Assembly: GCA_000611775.1 (NCBI GenBank)
Contig: KK106981.1
Span: 6,780,312-6,844,311, forward strand
Length of the DNA stretch: 64,000 nucleotides
Source of the DNA: Umbilicaria muhlenbergii
Lineage: Eukaryota > Ascomycota > Lecanoromycetes > Umbilicariales > Umbilicariaceae
Reading direction: 5' to 3'
Part shown: piece by piece, positions 21,381 through 33,911 of the stretch
How the letters are laid out: each line of letters opens with the position of its first letter
Numbering within the stretch: position 1 is the stretch's first letter
Program-made: the position numbers and the translations under genes
The notes under the pieces: model-generated
Told to the model about the DNA's origin: nothing
The model's database searches: none
The model's input: only the letters and a program-made list of their open reading frames with translations

Positions 21381-22194
21381 CTAAGCCTGCCCATTCGCCT
21401 CCCCATTCCCATTCCCATTTCCGTTCTGCTTGGCCTCTCCCTCCTCTTTGCCCCCACCTACCAAACCATCATCCTTCTCCTCCACCGCACTAAACCCGAC
21501 CCCGTTACCGCGCCCCCGATCCACCACACTTACATCCCGCGCATCGGGCACACTCCTGCTCTCCAAATGCCACTCCTGAATACTGCGAATAATGTCCACG
21601 GCCAACTGCCCATTCTTCTTCAACGCCTTCTCCCAATGCGCGGGTATCGTCTCCGAAAGCGTCAAATACCTTGCCACGGATCCGACCATCATCTCCCGCA
21701 TGGGCGAATCCTCGTCCGTGTTGGCGTATACGTATTGCACCCTCCTCAACCCGGGGTAGGTCTCGTTGTTGTGGTAGAAGGCGCGGACGGTCTCAACGAC
21801 ATCTTCGCCGAGTTTTGCGATTTCGAATTTCTCGGACATCAAGTAGAGGTCGAGGAGCGGGCCGATGGCGCGTTCTTCTTCCGGGTAGCGTAGCGCGCGG
21901 GAGTAGAGCCAGCCGACGAAGAGCTCGAAAGGCTCGTCGTCCATGTCCGGGAGGCCGAAAGATTTGGTTTGAGAGGACTTGTTGGAGGCGTAAAAGGTTT
22001 GTCGGAAGAAGGAGGAGTAATGGCAGAGGAGTTTTTCGTGGAGGATCCAGTGGGTGGCGTCGGGGCCGACGTATAGGTCGACCATTGTGCTGGAGAGGAG
22101 TCTGGGTGTGGAGGTTAGTGGACAAGGGGTTGACGGGGGGAGGGGAGGGGATAGGTTACTCGTGGAGGGGCTTTTCGCCTTTGTCGGAGGCCAT
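21381..22194 (-). CDS. BTB/POZ-domain protein
   Basis: Two exons, 22194-22160 and 22101-21381, give 251 residues across a 58-nt GT-AG intron with CTAAC branch. The short first exon encodes M-A-S-D-K-G-E-K-P-L-H; an ATG at 22085 lies a few codons inside exon 2 and is probably not the start. Residues ~17-110 form a BTB/POZ domain: V-D-L-Y-V-G, W-I-L-H-E-K-L-L-C-H-Y-S-S-F-F, then F-E-L-F-V-G-W-L-Y. A helical region follows to ~200. The tail is Gly/Asn-rich with alternating G-N-G-N. Fungal proteins of this size with only a BTB domain are common and may be CUL3 adaptors or protein-interaction scaffolds; the partner is unknown. Confidence 0.88.
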
Positions 22195-23408
22195 TGTGAA
22201 GGGTGTCGGAGGGATGGAGAAGGGGTAGGAGATGCGGTTAAGGTATAGGGGATTTGGCGACGGTGTGTCTGTTATCGCTGTCGCGGAAGGAGTCTCGAAA
22301 AAATCAGGTTGCGGTGGAGAATTCGAAAAGCTCTCGGCTGCAATATCAATGGATGGCAAAGCCCGTTAGAAGTGGCTGTAGTATGCGCTTTAAGTCGGAG
22401 GCTGGCTGGTGCTGATGGCTAATGGTTGTGACCGGGCGATGACATATGTGAGGCTGGTGTGGAGATTGATCTTCATTTCCCACGCTGCTGGTTCGGGCTA
22501 CGCGGGGCTAGCCTTCTTCGGGCGGAGTCCTTGGGCGCAAATCAGGTTTCAGGACTAGGAGACCAGCCATTTCGCGTGGCCGGCTCGCTCCTGGAGATGG
22601 TGTGCTGATCGACTGGGAACTTGCTTTGACGTTGTACGAACACTTGTCAAAAGCCAGCGGCCTATGACATCGGAGAGTCTTCCCACGGCTTGTTGGATTT
22701 GCAGCCCTGGGTGTCTTGGGATAACGCATGCACCAGCGCGAGTAATTCTCCTCCCAGGGCTTTGGCGAGTCGTCATTGTCAAGCACTTGTGGCGGTTATC
22801 GACAGTGAGCCGGTTAGGCCTGCTGACTGGCAAACCTTATCAAACAGCCCTAGGTCAATCTTGCGGGGAGTCTTTTAAGCGTCTCCTCTCCTAAACTTTC
22901 GTTCTCAGGAATCGTGTTTCCACAAGGGGCCAAAGTTGCATTGCTTCAACAGATATAGCTTCTTGATGCCTCCTATCACATGGAAGCATCATCCTCTGGA
23001 AGCGACCAATGTGCTCAATTTGCTGTTGCAAGCGTGGGACACCCCGAGCTTCCCATACTGAATTCTTAACCCAATTTTTGGAATAATGCCATGACTATGC
23101 GTGCTTTATGTCGGGTTGCTTGTATTCTGTAGTTCTCCTGGAGGCATCAGAATCATCCGGTGTGTTATGGAAGGTATAACTCTTTACTTTCGTTCTATTG
23201 TGAGTACTTCACACTATGATAACACCAACCTTCGTGTGTTCATTGCATTGTATATATACTTTCCGTCTGCCTATCTCCCTCGTTGTCTCCTATATTCTTC
23301 AATACCCGCTCAGAATCCCATGTGGTTGTCCCATATCCACACCCAGAATCGAATAATACATTGCATTGCATTGAGCGTGTCCCCCAGAGTCTTCTGATGC
23401 AGATAACA
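22195..23408. other. intergenic region
   Basis: 1.2 kb with no supported gene. It is the promoter side of the BTB gene at the left and the border of a relic-rich zone at the right. Confidence 0.45.
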
Positions 23409-23894
23409 TGGCGGGGTTCTTGGGCCTACCTACAGAGCTCAAGATGGAGATAGTTGAATATTTGAATGTTTGCACATGTGAACACTGCTTATTGAGACTG
23501 ATCTAGACATCCAAGATCACACGTCCTACCGACTTGAAGTCGCTGGCCTTGGTGTCACGCAAGATGCATTACTTGGTAACGCCATACCTTTACCGCGAAG
23601 TTGTCCTACCCTATGGCGACGCAACTGCATTGGCGATACTCCATTCCTTGTTACAGAGCAGGCAACGCCCACTTGTGCGCGCTGTAAAGCTTGTCCAGGA
23701 GGAAGTCGTGATTGTCGTCAGCCCTCGAGTTTGATGGAAACGGCTGATGGACCGGAGCCACTAGCCAGGGGGGGGTGATACGGCGGTTTGAAGCCTGCGC
23801 CCGCAAGGACACGTTCAAATCGGGCATCAGAGATGGTGCTATTGAAGATGGTGGGGTGGTATCTATCAATGCAGAAACAACTGAGCCGACCTGA
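23409..23894 (+). pseudogene. F-box protein N-terminal fragment, degenerate
   Basis: Starts M-A-G-F-L-G-L-P-T-E-L-K-M-E-I-V-E-Y-L, the usual fungal F-box opening. After a possible 39-nt intron (GT at 23469) it continues T-S-K-I-T-R-P-T-D-L-K-S-L-A-L-V-S-R-K-M-H, then Y-L-Y-R-E-V-V-L-P-Y. The frame stops at 23732-23734. Recognisable coding sequence (R-R-F-E-A-C-A-R-K-D) resumes in another frame and ends at a TGA near 23892. The expected LRR part is absent here. Best read as a decayed gene. Confidence 0.55.
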
Positions 23895-26400
23895 TAAAGT
23901 GCTACGGTTAGTTGATCTTTTGCACTGGGAAGGTTTGCAAACTGCACCCTTAAGAACAGGCAGTCAATATCAGCCCTCTTGCAATTGCTGCAGCACTGAT
24001 CATTGCTGGAGGGCTCAGAATCTACGACGCATTTGATTTTCTTCTTACGACAACGCTGACACTGTCATAGATATTCGTTAGCCTAGAACTTGAATGTAGC
24101 TGACATGAGATAGCTGGCTGCTTATGCACTGTGAGGATTGTTAGAATTCACATACTGCAACAGGAACTCAGCGTCTTGCCTGACTGCTTTCTGCATCCGG
24201 TGCTGACCCATGGAGAGTGTTGGTGCGGTTTTCGGACTGCACAAAGAGATCGGTGACAGCCCCGACATTTGCACTAAGTATACTGGACATAGGAAGGGCT
24301 ACTGAAGGACATAGAAGATGAAAGTAGTGGAGAGATACTGGTTGATAGCGTTGCTACCCTTACAGAACACGCGGCGAATCAAATGATACTCGTAGGCATT
24401 AAATACAATGTAGAAGATATAGTGGTTATGTAAAGAATCAGCACCAGACTTGATGTCCAGAATGCCTGACAGGACTACTTGCTTTGACCAGGGCATGACC
24501 CTCAGTCTATTGTTGATACTGAAAACAACCAGTCCATGATGTCGCCAGCGATGATACCGCCAGCCGTGATGTTGCCGCCTGTGCCGTGGGATGCAATAAA
24601 CACCCTAGATTCAATTCCTATTGGCGCTACTTGATGATCTTTGTGTATTGCAACGTAGCAAATGTGCAGCTGGCAACTGCCGCTGCCATGAGCTCATCGC
24701 GGGACGGGCACGCACTTCATCTCAGCTCCCTGTATGTGCTGCGACCCTTTCCCCACTCGTAATTTGTACATGATAAGGTAGGTACCCGGTTTTGCGACGA
24801 AATCACACTACTACAAACGCTCACACTGTTGCACCGCATAGACTTTGTTTGCTTCAATCATCATTCAATGCATTCAAAAGTGGTTGAGTGCTTACCTGTA
24901 AAACTGTTTTAAAAAGCCTGGGATCTGTTTCCTGCTGCGTGGAATATCGCGCATCTGTCTCAGTCTTCGGGGACCTGCGTGCCGCCACGACAGGCATATC
25001 AAATCATCAGACATGTTGATTGAAATCTATTCTGATAATCTAGCACGGTCCCACACGTTGGACAGACCTGACGGGTCAGATATTGATGTAGGCAGAACAT
25101 ATGTATGTTTCGAAGGATGACTTTTCGCCGCGTGACTGTAACTGCATACATGTAGCCGAGTGGCAATTAGCACCAATTTATCATAGTCCAGGATGAGCAG
25201 CGGTGGCCTGGCGCGGCTGATTGCATTAATAGCTCATAGTACTTGCCCCCTTGCGTTCCGGAAGGTGCCTTGAAAAGGTCACGAAAATGCACACACCTAC
25301 CGTCTCTACTTACCTTGCAATTATATTTGCAACAGGTTTTACCTTGAGCAAACCCTAAACTTTAAAGGTCCTTGGATGTTTCTACCTCTACCTCTACCTC
25401 TACCTCAGCTAAGATAGCCCGTACTGCGAGGCCTTTGGTTTTCACGCGCAGAATGGGATGTGACTCCTCAGTTATACACGAACCAGCCTTCACCATCAGG
25501 GACACCCTAATCCTGCAATCGAATACCCCCTTGCCCCTTGCAGATGACTGACCATGACTGACAGAAGAATGCTTCATATATTGCTGCATGTTTAGCTACC
25601 TATGATGATCCAAGTTCCACTTTGATAACGTGTTTCTTATACTTCAGTCATTTGTACCGCGCTACCTCTGCCTCCATACTTAGTATTTGGCCTTGCCCCA
25701 GCTCCAGCTCCTTTACCGTTACAGCTCTTTCATTATCACAGACAGCCTCACCATCATAGAACAAGAAGCTGACCACTTGTCTCACCATCATCACTTTACA
25801 TCTTCAGCCACTCACATCATGATGTTTATAGCAGCACTCCTGAATCCGCAGCTTGAAGACCTGTATCATACCCCGGGTGAGGCAGCGGCCTTGTTAGAAG
25901 AGAAATCACATGACCAGATTAACTATCCGCCATGTGTAAATTTTGAACGAGACGACGGCAGCGTGCTATAGAACTTACATGCTGCATCCAGAGAATCCTC
26001 GGAGGATTTCAGAGCAAGTGAAGCACATTTTGTGCAAATGCAAGACCTTTTTCTCTAAGAAGACCCTAAGGACGCGCCTCACAGGTAATGACAACCTCAT
26101 CAAGTTTTCAAGCGCTTGGGATTATTGACTGGGCTGATGTTCATTCAATTTTTCAATACAACTTCGAGTTCGACGACCGCGTTTACACGGTGATGTGAGA
26201 TTACGAGCTCGGCCTAGTTAACATCACGACGCTTTATCAGTATTGGATGAACCGCTCTGGAATGCAGCACACTGTTGGAGCCGATTACTTCGTTGAAGTG
26301 ATCCCAACTACTGAAGCTCACCGCGAGATGTTTCAGGGCAATCCAGGACTTTTTGGTACTTGCTACAACATCCCAGTTTCTGAACCGTCTCCTGGAAGTT
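23895..26400. other. gene-poor region between F-box relics
   Basis: 2.5 kb without a credible gene, interrupting what may once have been a continuous F-box/LRR gene. Short frames only. No terminal repeats or transposase motifs seen. Confidence 0.45.
25381..25406. repeat. (TCTACC)4 microsatellite
   Basis: Four perfect TCTACC hexamers followed by TC. Confidence 0.9.
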
Positions 26401-27525
26401 ACTGGATGCCCTCTGAGGCCGCGAAGGCAGTAGCCTCTACATTTTGCGTGGATATCCGAGGTGCCTTGGTACCTCATTCGGCGCCGAGTTCCCGGAGATT
26501 TGCTAAAATATCTAGATCTATCCCACCTTCAAAAATACACTGTATGTTTCCCACGAAAGCATCACCAACAGCCAGGGGAAGGGTGTCCAAACACATTGCT
26601 TTGCGCGGATCTTCCCCCGACCTTGACCGTACTTCGACTTGTTGGAGTCGACGTATCTATTGTTGGTAATAAAGGGAGGTTGGACGGCATCTTCGGTTGC
26701 CTGGAAATACCCGTGCTCAATCGCCTTGAACTCCGTTACTGTACCAACGTGGATGTTCTCTTTGTAGCAATCCGCACTCCTGTCCTTAAGCATTTCGAGC
26801 TTCGTCTGCGATACTAAATCGGCTTTGATAACCGGGAGTACTGCCGTTTTGTGACCGCGCAACTGAACCTATTCTTGCGCGGATTCTGCGGTCTTCAAAC
26901 ACTGCTCCTCCAGACCTGTCTGTTACCCCAGAGGGTTCCGCGATACATTCTCCAACACCATGCTCCAACACTCCGCATCTATCTCTCCGATATGGAAAGC
27001 GATTTGGAATCTTTCATGCCTGCACGGTTCAAAATTCTGAAGCAATTTGGCATATATGAAGTATACCAACCAGAGACGGGAGACGAGATTCCTGGACGTG
27101 ACTACCGCAGGACCATCGTGAGTCCGAAAATATTCCGCAAATCATTGTCCTCCAGCACTAACCTCGTCCATTAAGCCAGTTTCTGCAACTCTACACCCTT
27201 GACGACGTTCAGCATCCTATTCCCCCTTGTGGACGACCCGCTCAAACCCTGGAAAGAGAGCCTGCGTAAGCTTGCAGATACTATTTTCGCCGCGACCACA
27301 GGCAGCAAACTCTGCGCCCTCGCCTTTGGGTTGGATCATGACACGTACTGGCGGGAACAAGTTTGGCCGAGGGCTGTCACGTTTCCGAACCGCCTGTGCT
27401 TTATGCGTGGCACAGAGTCGAACGAATCGGCCGAAGGGTCTGGCTTGGCGGTGGAAGTCGAAGAGAAGGAGGTTAAGTGGTTGGAGCCGGATTCGGATAT
27501 CATTCAGTATCGTTTCAGTGCTTGA
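26401..27525 (+). pseudogene. LRR-like C-terminal fragment of an F-box-type protein
   Basis: Leucine-rich segments in one frame (L-P-P-T-L-T-V-L-R-L-V-G-V, P-V-L-N-R-L-E-L-R-Y-C, P-V-L-K-H-F-E-L) are cut by TAA at 26815-26817. The same frame then reopens with L-N-L-F-L-R-G-F-C-G-L-Q-T-L-L-L. A canonical intron (GTGAGT near 27119, CTAAC branch, acceptor near 27180) leads to an exon whose natural frame is out of phase with the last coding block (27199-27525, A-L-A-F-G-L-D-H-D). One stop plus one phase break suggest decay of an F-box/LRR gene. Partial expression is not excluded. Confidence 0.5.
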
Positions 27526-28061
27526 CAAGCTTTGTTCTCTGTGTGGGAAACAGCTAGAAGGGAGAAAGGGAAAGCGGTCAGCATGGTACTAGGTTCTTGG
27601 CAGTGTGGATACGCATCATGAGCAAGGTCAATGGGTTGCTAGGCTTTTTCTGTTGCAATACGGGGTGCTTTTAGAGGAAGGGAGTGTCATCTTGATACGC
27701 GAGTGCTTCTTCTAGGGCTTACTGTAGCACACTTGCATTTTTTCGAGAACTCCTTCTCAATTATTGCTTAGGGCCGCCTCGCTGGGAATTGTCACTTGAT
27801 CTGATATTTACCTGCTGAGACCAACCACGATTCACTCGGCTCACGAGGTCAGTAGCACATGCTCAATAAAGCAATCATCCTACTGCGAGTTGTAACCCCG
27901 CAGCATTCCAAAATCGTGAATATCTTCAAGGCCGTAGCCTCCGGCGCACCATCCAATACACCCGAGCTTCATAACACTCATTCCTCCATAACCGCGCGCA
28001 TCTTCGCAAGCCCACAATCCCCCGCCCCCCACCGTCCATATACACCCGCCACCCAACTCTC
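27526..28061. other. intergenic region
   Basis: 3' side of the acyl-CoA-binding gene, strongly C-rich on the + strand toward its right end. Nothing else seen. Confidence 0.45.
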
Positions 28062-29253
28062 TCAACCCCTCCCCTCCCGCAACCTCAGGACCCCCGGCAC
28101 CCTCGCCCTCGCCTTCTCCACACGCTCCGCCAGCACCTCCCACAACCCCCCAACACCCCTCTCCACTCTTCCCTGCCCCCTCCCCCTCCTCCACCCCCAC
28201 AACACCACCACCCCCACCACCACCGCATCCACAACCAAATGCCTCACCACAACCGCCACCAACCACCTAACCCACGCCCAAAGATTCTCCCGCCGCTGCC
28301 GCTGCACGAACCGCTTCGCCTCCAGTTGTTCCCGCAACGCCGCCACTTCGGTCGTGAGCCGCATCAGGGCCTGCTCCATCCGCTTCCGCCATTTGCGGTT
28401 GCGGATCTCGTAGGCGCGCGTGGTGGAGTCGCCGCCGCCGCCGCTGCGGGGGTGGGGGTCGGAGGAGATGTCCGGCGCCGAGTCGGCGAAGTGTTCCGGT
28501 TCTTCTAGTTCGTCTTCGTCGTCGTCGTCGTCGTTGTTGGCGTCGGCTTCGTTTTCGTCGCCGTCGCTGACGGGGCGGAGGGCTCGGAGGCCGCTGGTGT
28601 CTGAAGGGTGTGCTCTTCTGGCGCCGGGGGTGATGCTGGTGTAGCTTCGTGATTGTGGCAGATTCGATGGGAGACGGGGCTGGTGGTCGGGCGAAGAGGC
28701 GGAGCTGGAGGCGGAGTTGGATTTGATTTGGTCCCAGACGAATTCGAGTTCGGCGACTAGTTCGCGGGCTTCGGGGGTGGTGGACGCGTATTTGTGCATG
28801 GTGGAGATGAGGGTGGAGATGTAGCGGCGTTTGGCTTCGGTGCGGGAGAGGCCGTGTTGGGCGGACCAGGCGGTCCTAGGATTGGAAAGCTTGTCAGTAT
28901 GAATGCTCGGGACCTGTCGTTGTTTCGGACAAGCGGGTGTTTCTACCACTTTTCCCGCTCCGCTCGTATCTCTTCGCTGTCGCCTTCGGGTCTCGACATC
29001 ACTCCATCCACGTCCCCCTCCATGCTTTGCTTGTAGAGGCCATAGAGTTTCAGACGGTCCGAGGGTGGTGGACGGGCGGACCCTGTCCGGGGGATCTTCT
29101 TGACGGTGTTGAGAGCATGGACGAAAACGCGGTCTAGTCGCGGGAGTATTCAGAGGAGAAGTCCACATGGTAGCTATATGAAGGATGGGACGCAAGTGCT
29201 CGTGTGGGACGCTTGCGTTGCAGGGAAGTGGACTTACCGACTGAGTCCGACAT
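28062..29253 (-). CDS. acyl-CoA-binding membrane protein, Atg37/ACBD5-like
   Basis: Three exons (29253-29238, 29133-28947, 28875-28062) give 338 residues. The true N-terminus (M-S-D-S-V-D-R-V-F-V-H-A-L) is split by a 104-nt intron after 16 nt. Residues ~6-105 form an acyl-CoA-binding domain: D-R-L-K-L-Y-G-L-Y-K-Q, then E-K-W across the 71-nt second intron into T-A-W-S-A-Q, and Y-I-S-T-L-I. A Ser/Asp/Glu-rich linker includes a run of seven or more acidic residues and a coiled-coil segment. A hydrophobic helix follows near residues 264-295, with a short basic tail. ACB domain at the N-terminus plus C-terminal membrane anchor is the ACBD5/Atg37 layout, which acts at peroxisomes in lipid handling and pexophagy. 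Confidence 0.88.
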
Positions 29254-32202
29254 GTCGTCGCTGCCAGCTCGTCGCCGAGCTCCTATAGGTTATCGAGGCA
29301 GCATGGAGCGAGTTGTGAGAGCCGGTGAGGAAGATATCAAGCGCGGTGAATTGAATGGTCCCTTGCTTTATCGATGGTGCACAGAATATGAATGATGATG
29401 GATTACACTAGACGACTCGGTACCGAGGCACGGATTCGGGACCTTGCGCCTGGCTGAGGCCTAGACTTTGCAGCTGTTCCGGTTGCACCACGAATTTTTA
29501 TGGCTGATGCAGAAGAGCATGGAGAGTTGAGAAAGCGTTCCTGGACACATTGGTCCCCTGGTAGGTCTTGAGAGAGAGAGAGAGCTATGCTCTTCCGGGC
29601 CCACAGCTCTCGGGGTTTCGGCTTGACAGACTGCGGGACAACCTTCGTTACACAACAACACCCCCATCTCGCACTAGGGCTATTCCCAAAGGATCGGTCT
29701 ATATGGTACATCTACTTGGGTACATCTACTTGCTTTTCTTTTCACAGGGCCCAATGACAGCCTTGGCCTACCGGTCCGACCTATGCTACATTTGTTACAG
29801 CTTCCCCTTTAACCCTCTGACGATATCGACAGAGATGACCAATTTGAGCTCCGTGCAGGCGCTCAATGCAGGTACACATTAATTCGGGCCGCTTGACGCA
29901 ATTTGCAGACGGATACACACATCACTGGTAAGAACAACACAAGCACTGTTAGCATGAGCCTCCCACGCCCGCCACGTGCCCACCTATTTACTGGTATCTG
30001 AATATGCAGAGAGCTGTGCAAGAAATTTGTAGTCTTCAAAAGCTAGACAAACACGCCTTCATATTTCAACATCTTATTTGGGAACGAATTGAGAGCGACC
30101 CAACTCGCAATGAGCAGCACACTGCATTCCAAAGCTGATGAATCGCCCAAAACTCTAAGAACCTAACCCAAAAGCTCGATGCAGTACGGCGGAGATAGTA
30201 GCATGCCCTATTCAACAAGAGGCGCAATCACAAAATAGGCCGGAGGGCTTTACAGCTTGGCGTGAGGCAATCCAAACTCTGGCGTGTTCGGCACAAGAAG
30301 CACATAACCGGAACGGCAACTCTAAGGGCGTAAGCTTTATAGAAGCCCACAAACTCGGTGTGGATATCGTCCGCTCCTTCAAATGGCATATCATCCGTTA
30401 GCCGAAGGAATGAAGAGGGCAGAGACCGTGACCGAGCATGACAGCGTCATTAACTGACTTTGGGAACACAGTAGTAGCAAGCGTGTCCCACTGTCCCGCA
30501 AGGTCTACGATTGCGCTCTGACTTTCTGGCTTGATTGTCGTTCCGAAGCCTGAAACAGCAAGTCCTGAAATGGGGTATGGCGAGGCCTGGTCGTGGAGAG
30601 AACGCTGTAATTAGGCCTCCCGCTACTCCGTGGGGGTGTCCATAGAGAAGGAAAGACGAACCGCCCAGCTCCCAGAAGTATTTCTTCCAGATCGCTGGAA
30701 TGATCGCCTAGCACATAAACTTGGCTTCATCTTATATGTATTTCGACTCATCAGACCCTTGCCAATGAGGAGCTACCTTTATATCCTGGACGTTCGAGGG
30801 CAATGAGGAGCACTCCAAGAGTTCGAATAATGCTACCGACGGAATGCTTTCCGCTGATGTCGAAGTAGTCGGCTGCATACGAACCTCCATTTAGGGTTAT
30901 GACCAAGGGCAAAAGGTAAGGCGTTGCTGGCATTCGAATGGGAAATGTTTCTCGCCGTAACAACATTCCCAGCACTAAGATCAATACCGAAAGCTGCCAG
31001 CTTAAAAGCCAATGCCGCTGAAAGCTAGGGACATACCTTAGGAGGAATGTGGAAAACGCATGGCAGAGTGAGAAAACTTGGTGAAATCCCCCAGTCAGGC
31101 ACAATCGATAAAGCGGAGATCAGCTCTGCAGAAGAGAGCACACAACGGTATCTGGAAACACTGCGTTAAACGTGGTAAGTCTGGTGGCTGCAACTCATAA
31201 TGAAGGGTTGCATCAAATGCCCTGCCGGTAGCCATTTCTGGCCATGTCTGGCAAAGTGGCATAACTGGACCATCCAGTCCCCACGGTCAGCTCATGGCAA
31301 CACCAATCGAAAAGCCTCAGTGGTGCAGAGTGTGAGCGATCTCGTAGTTGGGTGTCCTGCTCTCGTGGCATACTGTGTATGCCACCTGGGTATTCCAACG
31401 ATATGCTGATTCCCTGCGATGTCGTGTATCCACAGCCCTGTCTTTCCAGAAGCTTGTTCTCCCAGATGCAACTCAGTGCAGAATGCATATTTGGCTAACA
31501 GGTCCTTGACACCGTTGACGTTGCCAGCCTTTCTAGCAGGTAGATATCTCTTGCGTTTACTTCTTAATGTTCATCATCTGCAATGTTGAATTATGTTGCC
31601 TTGAATAAGCTGGCACGGCTGGGACAACTTGCACAAGCGTTGTGTGCTTTATGCACAACCCCTGCATAAAAAACAGCCCTACCTGCCGCTTCCACACGTC
31701 TATATAACTCAAGAGAACTCAAATTAACAACCACCGGGCCAGCTTCTGCATCTGAAGTAGGCCAATTGACCTATTCGATAACATCGACGGTGCCAGACTT
31801 CCACATACCCCGAGTCTCAACGGGCTGATCAATCCGTACCGGAAAGTGCTATCGTAGACACTCGAGTGGGAAGCGTTGACGGAGAAGACACAGTGATGTG
31901 CCCTACCGCTCACACTTCTCGCGAAATGAAGCGAACAGCTCCCAGGTCCCAGTCTTCTAGAACACACCCCTAGATTGGCGGAGTTTCGGGCGGGGCTGGC
32001 AGCCTGGGCTAGGGTGATTCTCTTATCTATTGCCGCCTTCCAGCGCTGTGCAAGTCCGATAAGGGAACCTCTAATGGCAACAAAGTATGGTTAGCCCCAG
32101 GGCATCTCAATATGTTGGCCAGCACCTCCACGATGGATACATTTACTTGCAAGACCGCCTTCGCCAATTCGACTAGGTTGGCTTTCGTCGATTGTTCTGA
32201 AG
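29254..32202. other. gene-poor region with coding relics
   Basis: About 2.9 kb without an intact gene. A (GA)n run lies near 29570-29585. A degraded coding stretch on the - strand is listed separately. No transposon hallmarks recognised. Confidence 0.45.
30220..31104 (-). pseudogene. unidentified degenerate coding relic
   Basis: A - strand stretch reads L-A-V-S-G-F-G-T-T-I-K-P-E-S and W-D-T-L-A-T-T-V-F-P-K-S, then hits TAA at 30398-30400. It resumes in another frame with M-P-F-E-G-A-D-D-I-H-T-E-F-V-G-F-Y. Upstream (31104-30751) another open stretch is hydrophobic. The amino-acid texture looks protein-like, but I cannot name a family. Confidence 0.3.
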
Positions 32203-33911
32203 ATGGATCTCGACCTAGTGATCCGCAACGGTACTGTGGTGACTGCGTCTGACATATGGCCTCACTGTGATATTGGTGTCAAGGTAAGTGGAGCCTGGTG
32301 CACCAAATTGAAGGAGAGTCTTGACTGGCATCTAGGATGGTACTATCGTGGCTGTTGGCGCGAACCTCCCAGTCCGGAGTTGTACCACACAATTGCAAGC
32401 CGAGGGAGCCTTTGTTACCCCTGGCGGAGTCGATTCGCATGTCCATCTTTCGCAATGGGCCGATACCTACAGTTCAGGTGGAGATGATCCGGCAAAAACC
32501 ATTGTCACCGATGGCACAATTCCGAATATAGAGAACTTCGCTGGCGACACGTACGATACCGGTACACGCAGCGCCGTTGCGGGGGGCACTACGACCATTA
32601 TCACCTTCGCATGTCAGCTTCGCAATGACGATAGTCTCATCCCAGTGATCGAGGAATATCATAAGATAACTAAGGGTAAATCGTACTGCGATTATTCGTT
32701 TCATGTCATCCTCTCCAACCCCACACCGACCATTCTAGAAAAAGATCTGGAGACAATGGTTGAGGAGTACGGGATCTCGAGTATCAAGATATACATGACT
32801 TATAAAGCGCTTATGCTGAGGGATTACGAAATATTGGATGTGATGTATGTGGCAAGGAAATTGGGTATTACAACCATGGTCCATGCCGAAAATGCGGATG
32901 TCATCGAGTGGATGACTACGCATTTAGAAGCAAAGGGGATGACGGCGCCACATCATCATGGGACATCACGACCTCCTATCGTCGAGGCAGAAGCGACCGT
33001 GAGTTTTCCCACCATGATAAACCAGTGCCGAGATCAGCTAATGAGCATATCAGAACCGCGTTATCAGTCTTGCCGAACTGATGGACACGCCAATTCTTCT
33101 CGTTCATGTCTCTGGCGGCCAAGCTACCAAGATCATCCGAGATGCACAGACTCGATTGTTGCCCATATACGGCGAAACCTGTCCCCAGTACCTCTTTCTG
33201 CTAGCGGATAGCATGAAGAAGGATGGGTTTGAAGGCAAGTCAAGCTCTGGCAAGATGTTACTATCTGGCTCCCAACGAATCTGACAAAATATGATTACAG
33301 GCGCCAAATGTGTGTGTTCGCCCCCTATCCGAGAGGATAAGGCAGATCAAGATGCGATCTGGCAAGGCATCAAGAACGGAACATTTACGACTCTCTCGTC
33401 CGATCACGCTGCGGTCAACTACCATCATCCCAGGGGCAAGCAAAAAGGTCTCGAATACGGCAACCAGCCTCAAGGGAAATTCCAGTACATCCCCAATGGC
33501 CTGCCGGGACTGGAGACGAGGTTGCCGTTGCTCTTCTCTGGCGTCCTCTCTGGCCGTATCACGCCGCAGAAGTTCGTCGAGGTAACATCGACGAACGCGG
33601 CCAAGCTGTACGGACTGAAGAAGAAAGGCTCGATTGGGCCGGGGTTCGACGCGGATATTACGATCTGGTACCCGCAAGAGTCGTTCAAGCCGTTCACACT
33701 TACCAACGACATGCTGCATCATGCCATCGATTACACGCCGTTCGAAGGAGTCGAGTTTAAGAATTGGCCGAGATATACCATTGTTAGAGGTAAGGTGGTG
33801 TTCAGCGAGGGAGAGGTCGTGGGCGAAATGGGGTACGGTAACTTCATCAAGAGGGAGAAAGGCTCTTTGGCCGGGCCACGGGATGTATGGTTGAGCGAGT
33901 GGCGACCGTAG
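32203..33911 (+). CDS. dihydropyrimidinase / hydantoinase family amidohydrolase
   Basis: Four exons (32203-32283, 32336-32998, 33054-33234, 33301-33911) give 511 residues. The third intron (33235-33300) has a GC donor of canonical form (G|GCAAGT); only that splice joins G-F-E-G-A-K-C in frame. The metal site is present: G-V-D-S-H-V-H-L, the carboxylated-lysine segment S-S-I-K-I-Y-M-T-Y-K, H-A-E-N, H-V-S-G-G and S-S-D-H-A-A-V. It would hydrolyse 5,6-dihydropyrimidines or hydantoins to N-carbamoyl amino acids in the cytosol, the second step of reductive pyrimidine breakdown. It lies tail-to-tail with the PKS, but nothing ties it to that pathway. Confidence 0.93.

Noticed and set aside
27859-28413. 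184-codon plus-strand frame
   Set aside because: Antisense shadow of the C-terminal exon of the acyl-CoA-binding gene.
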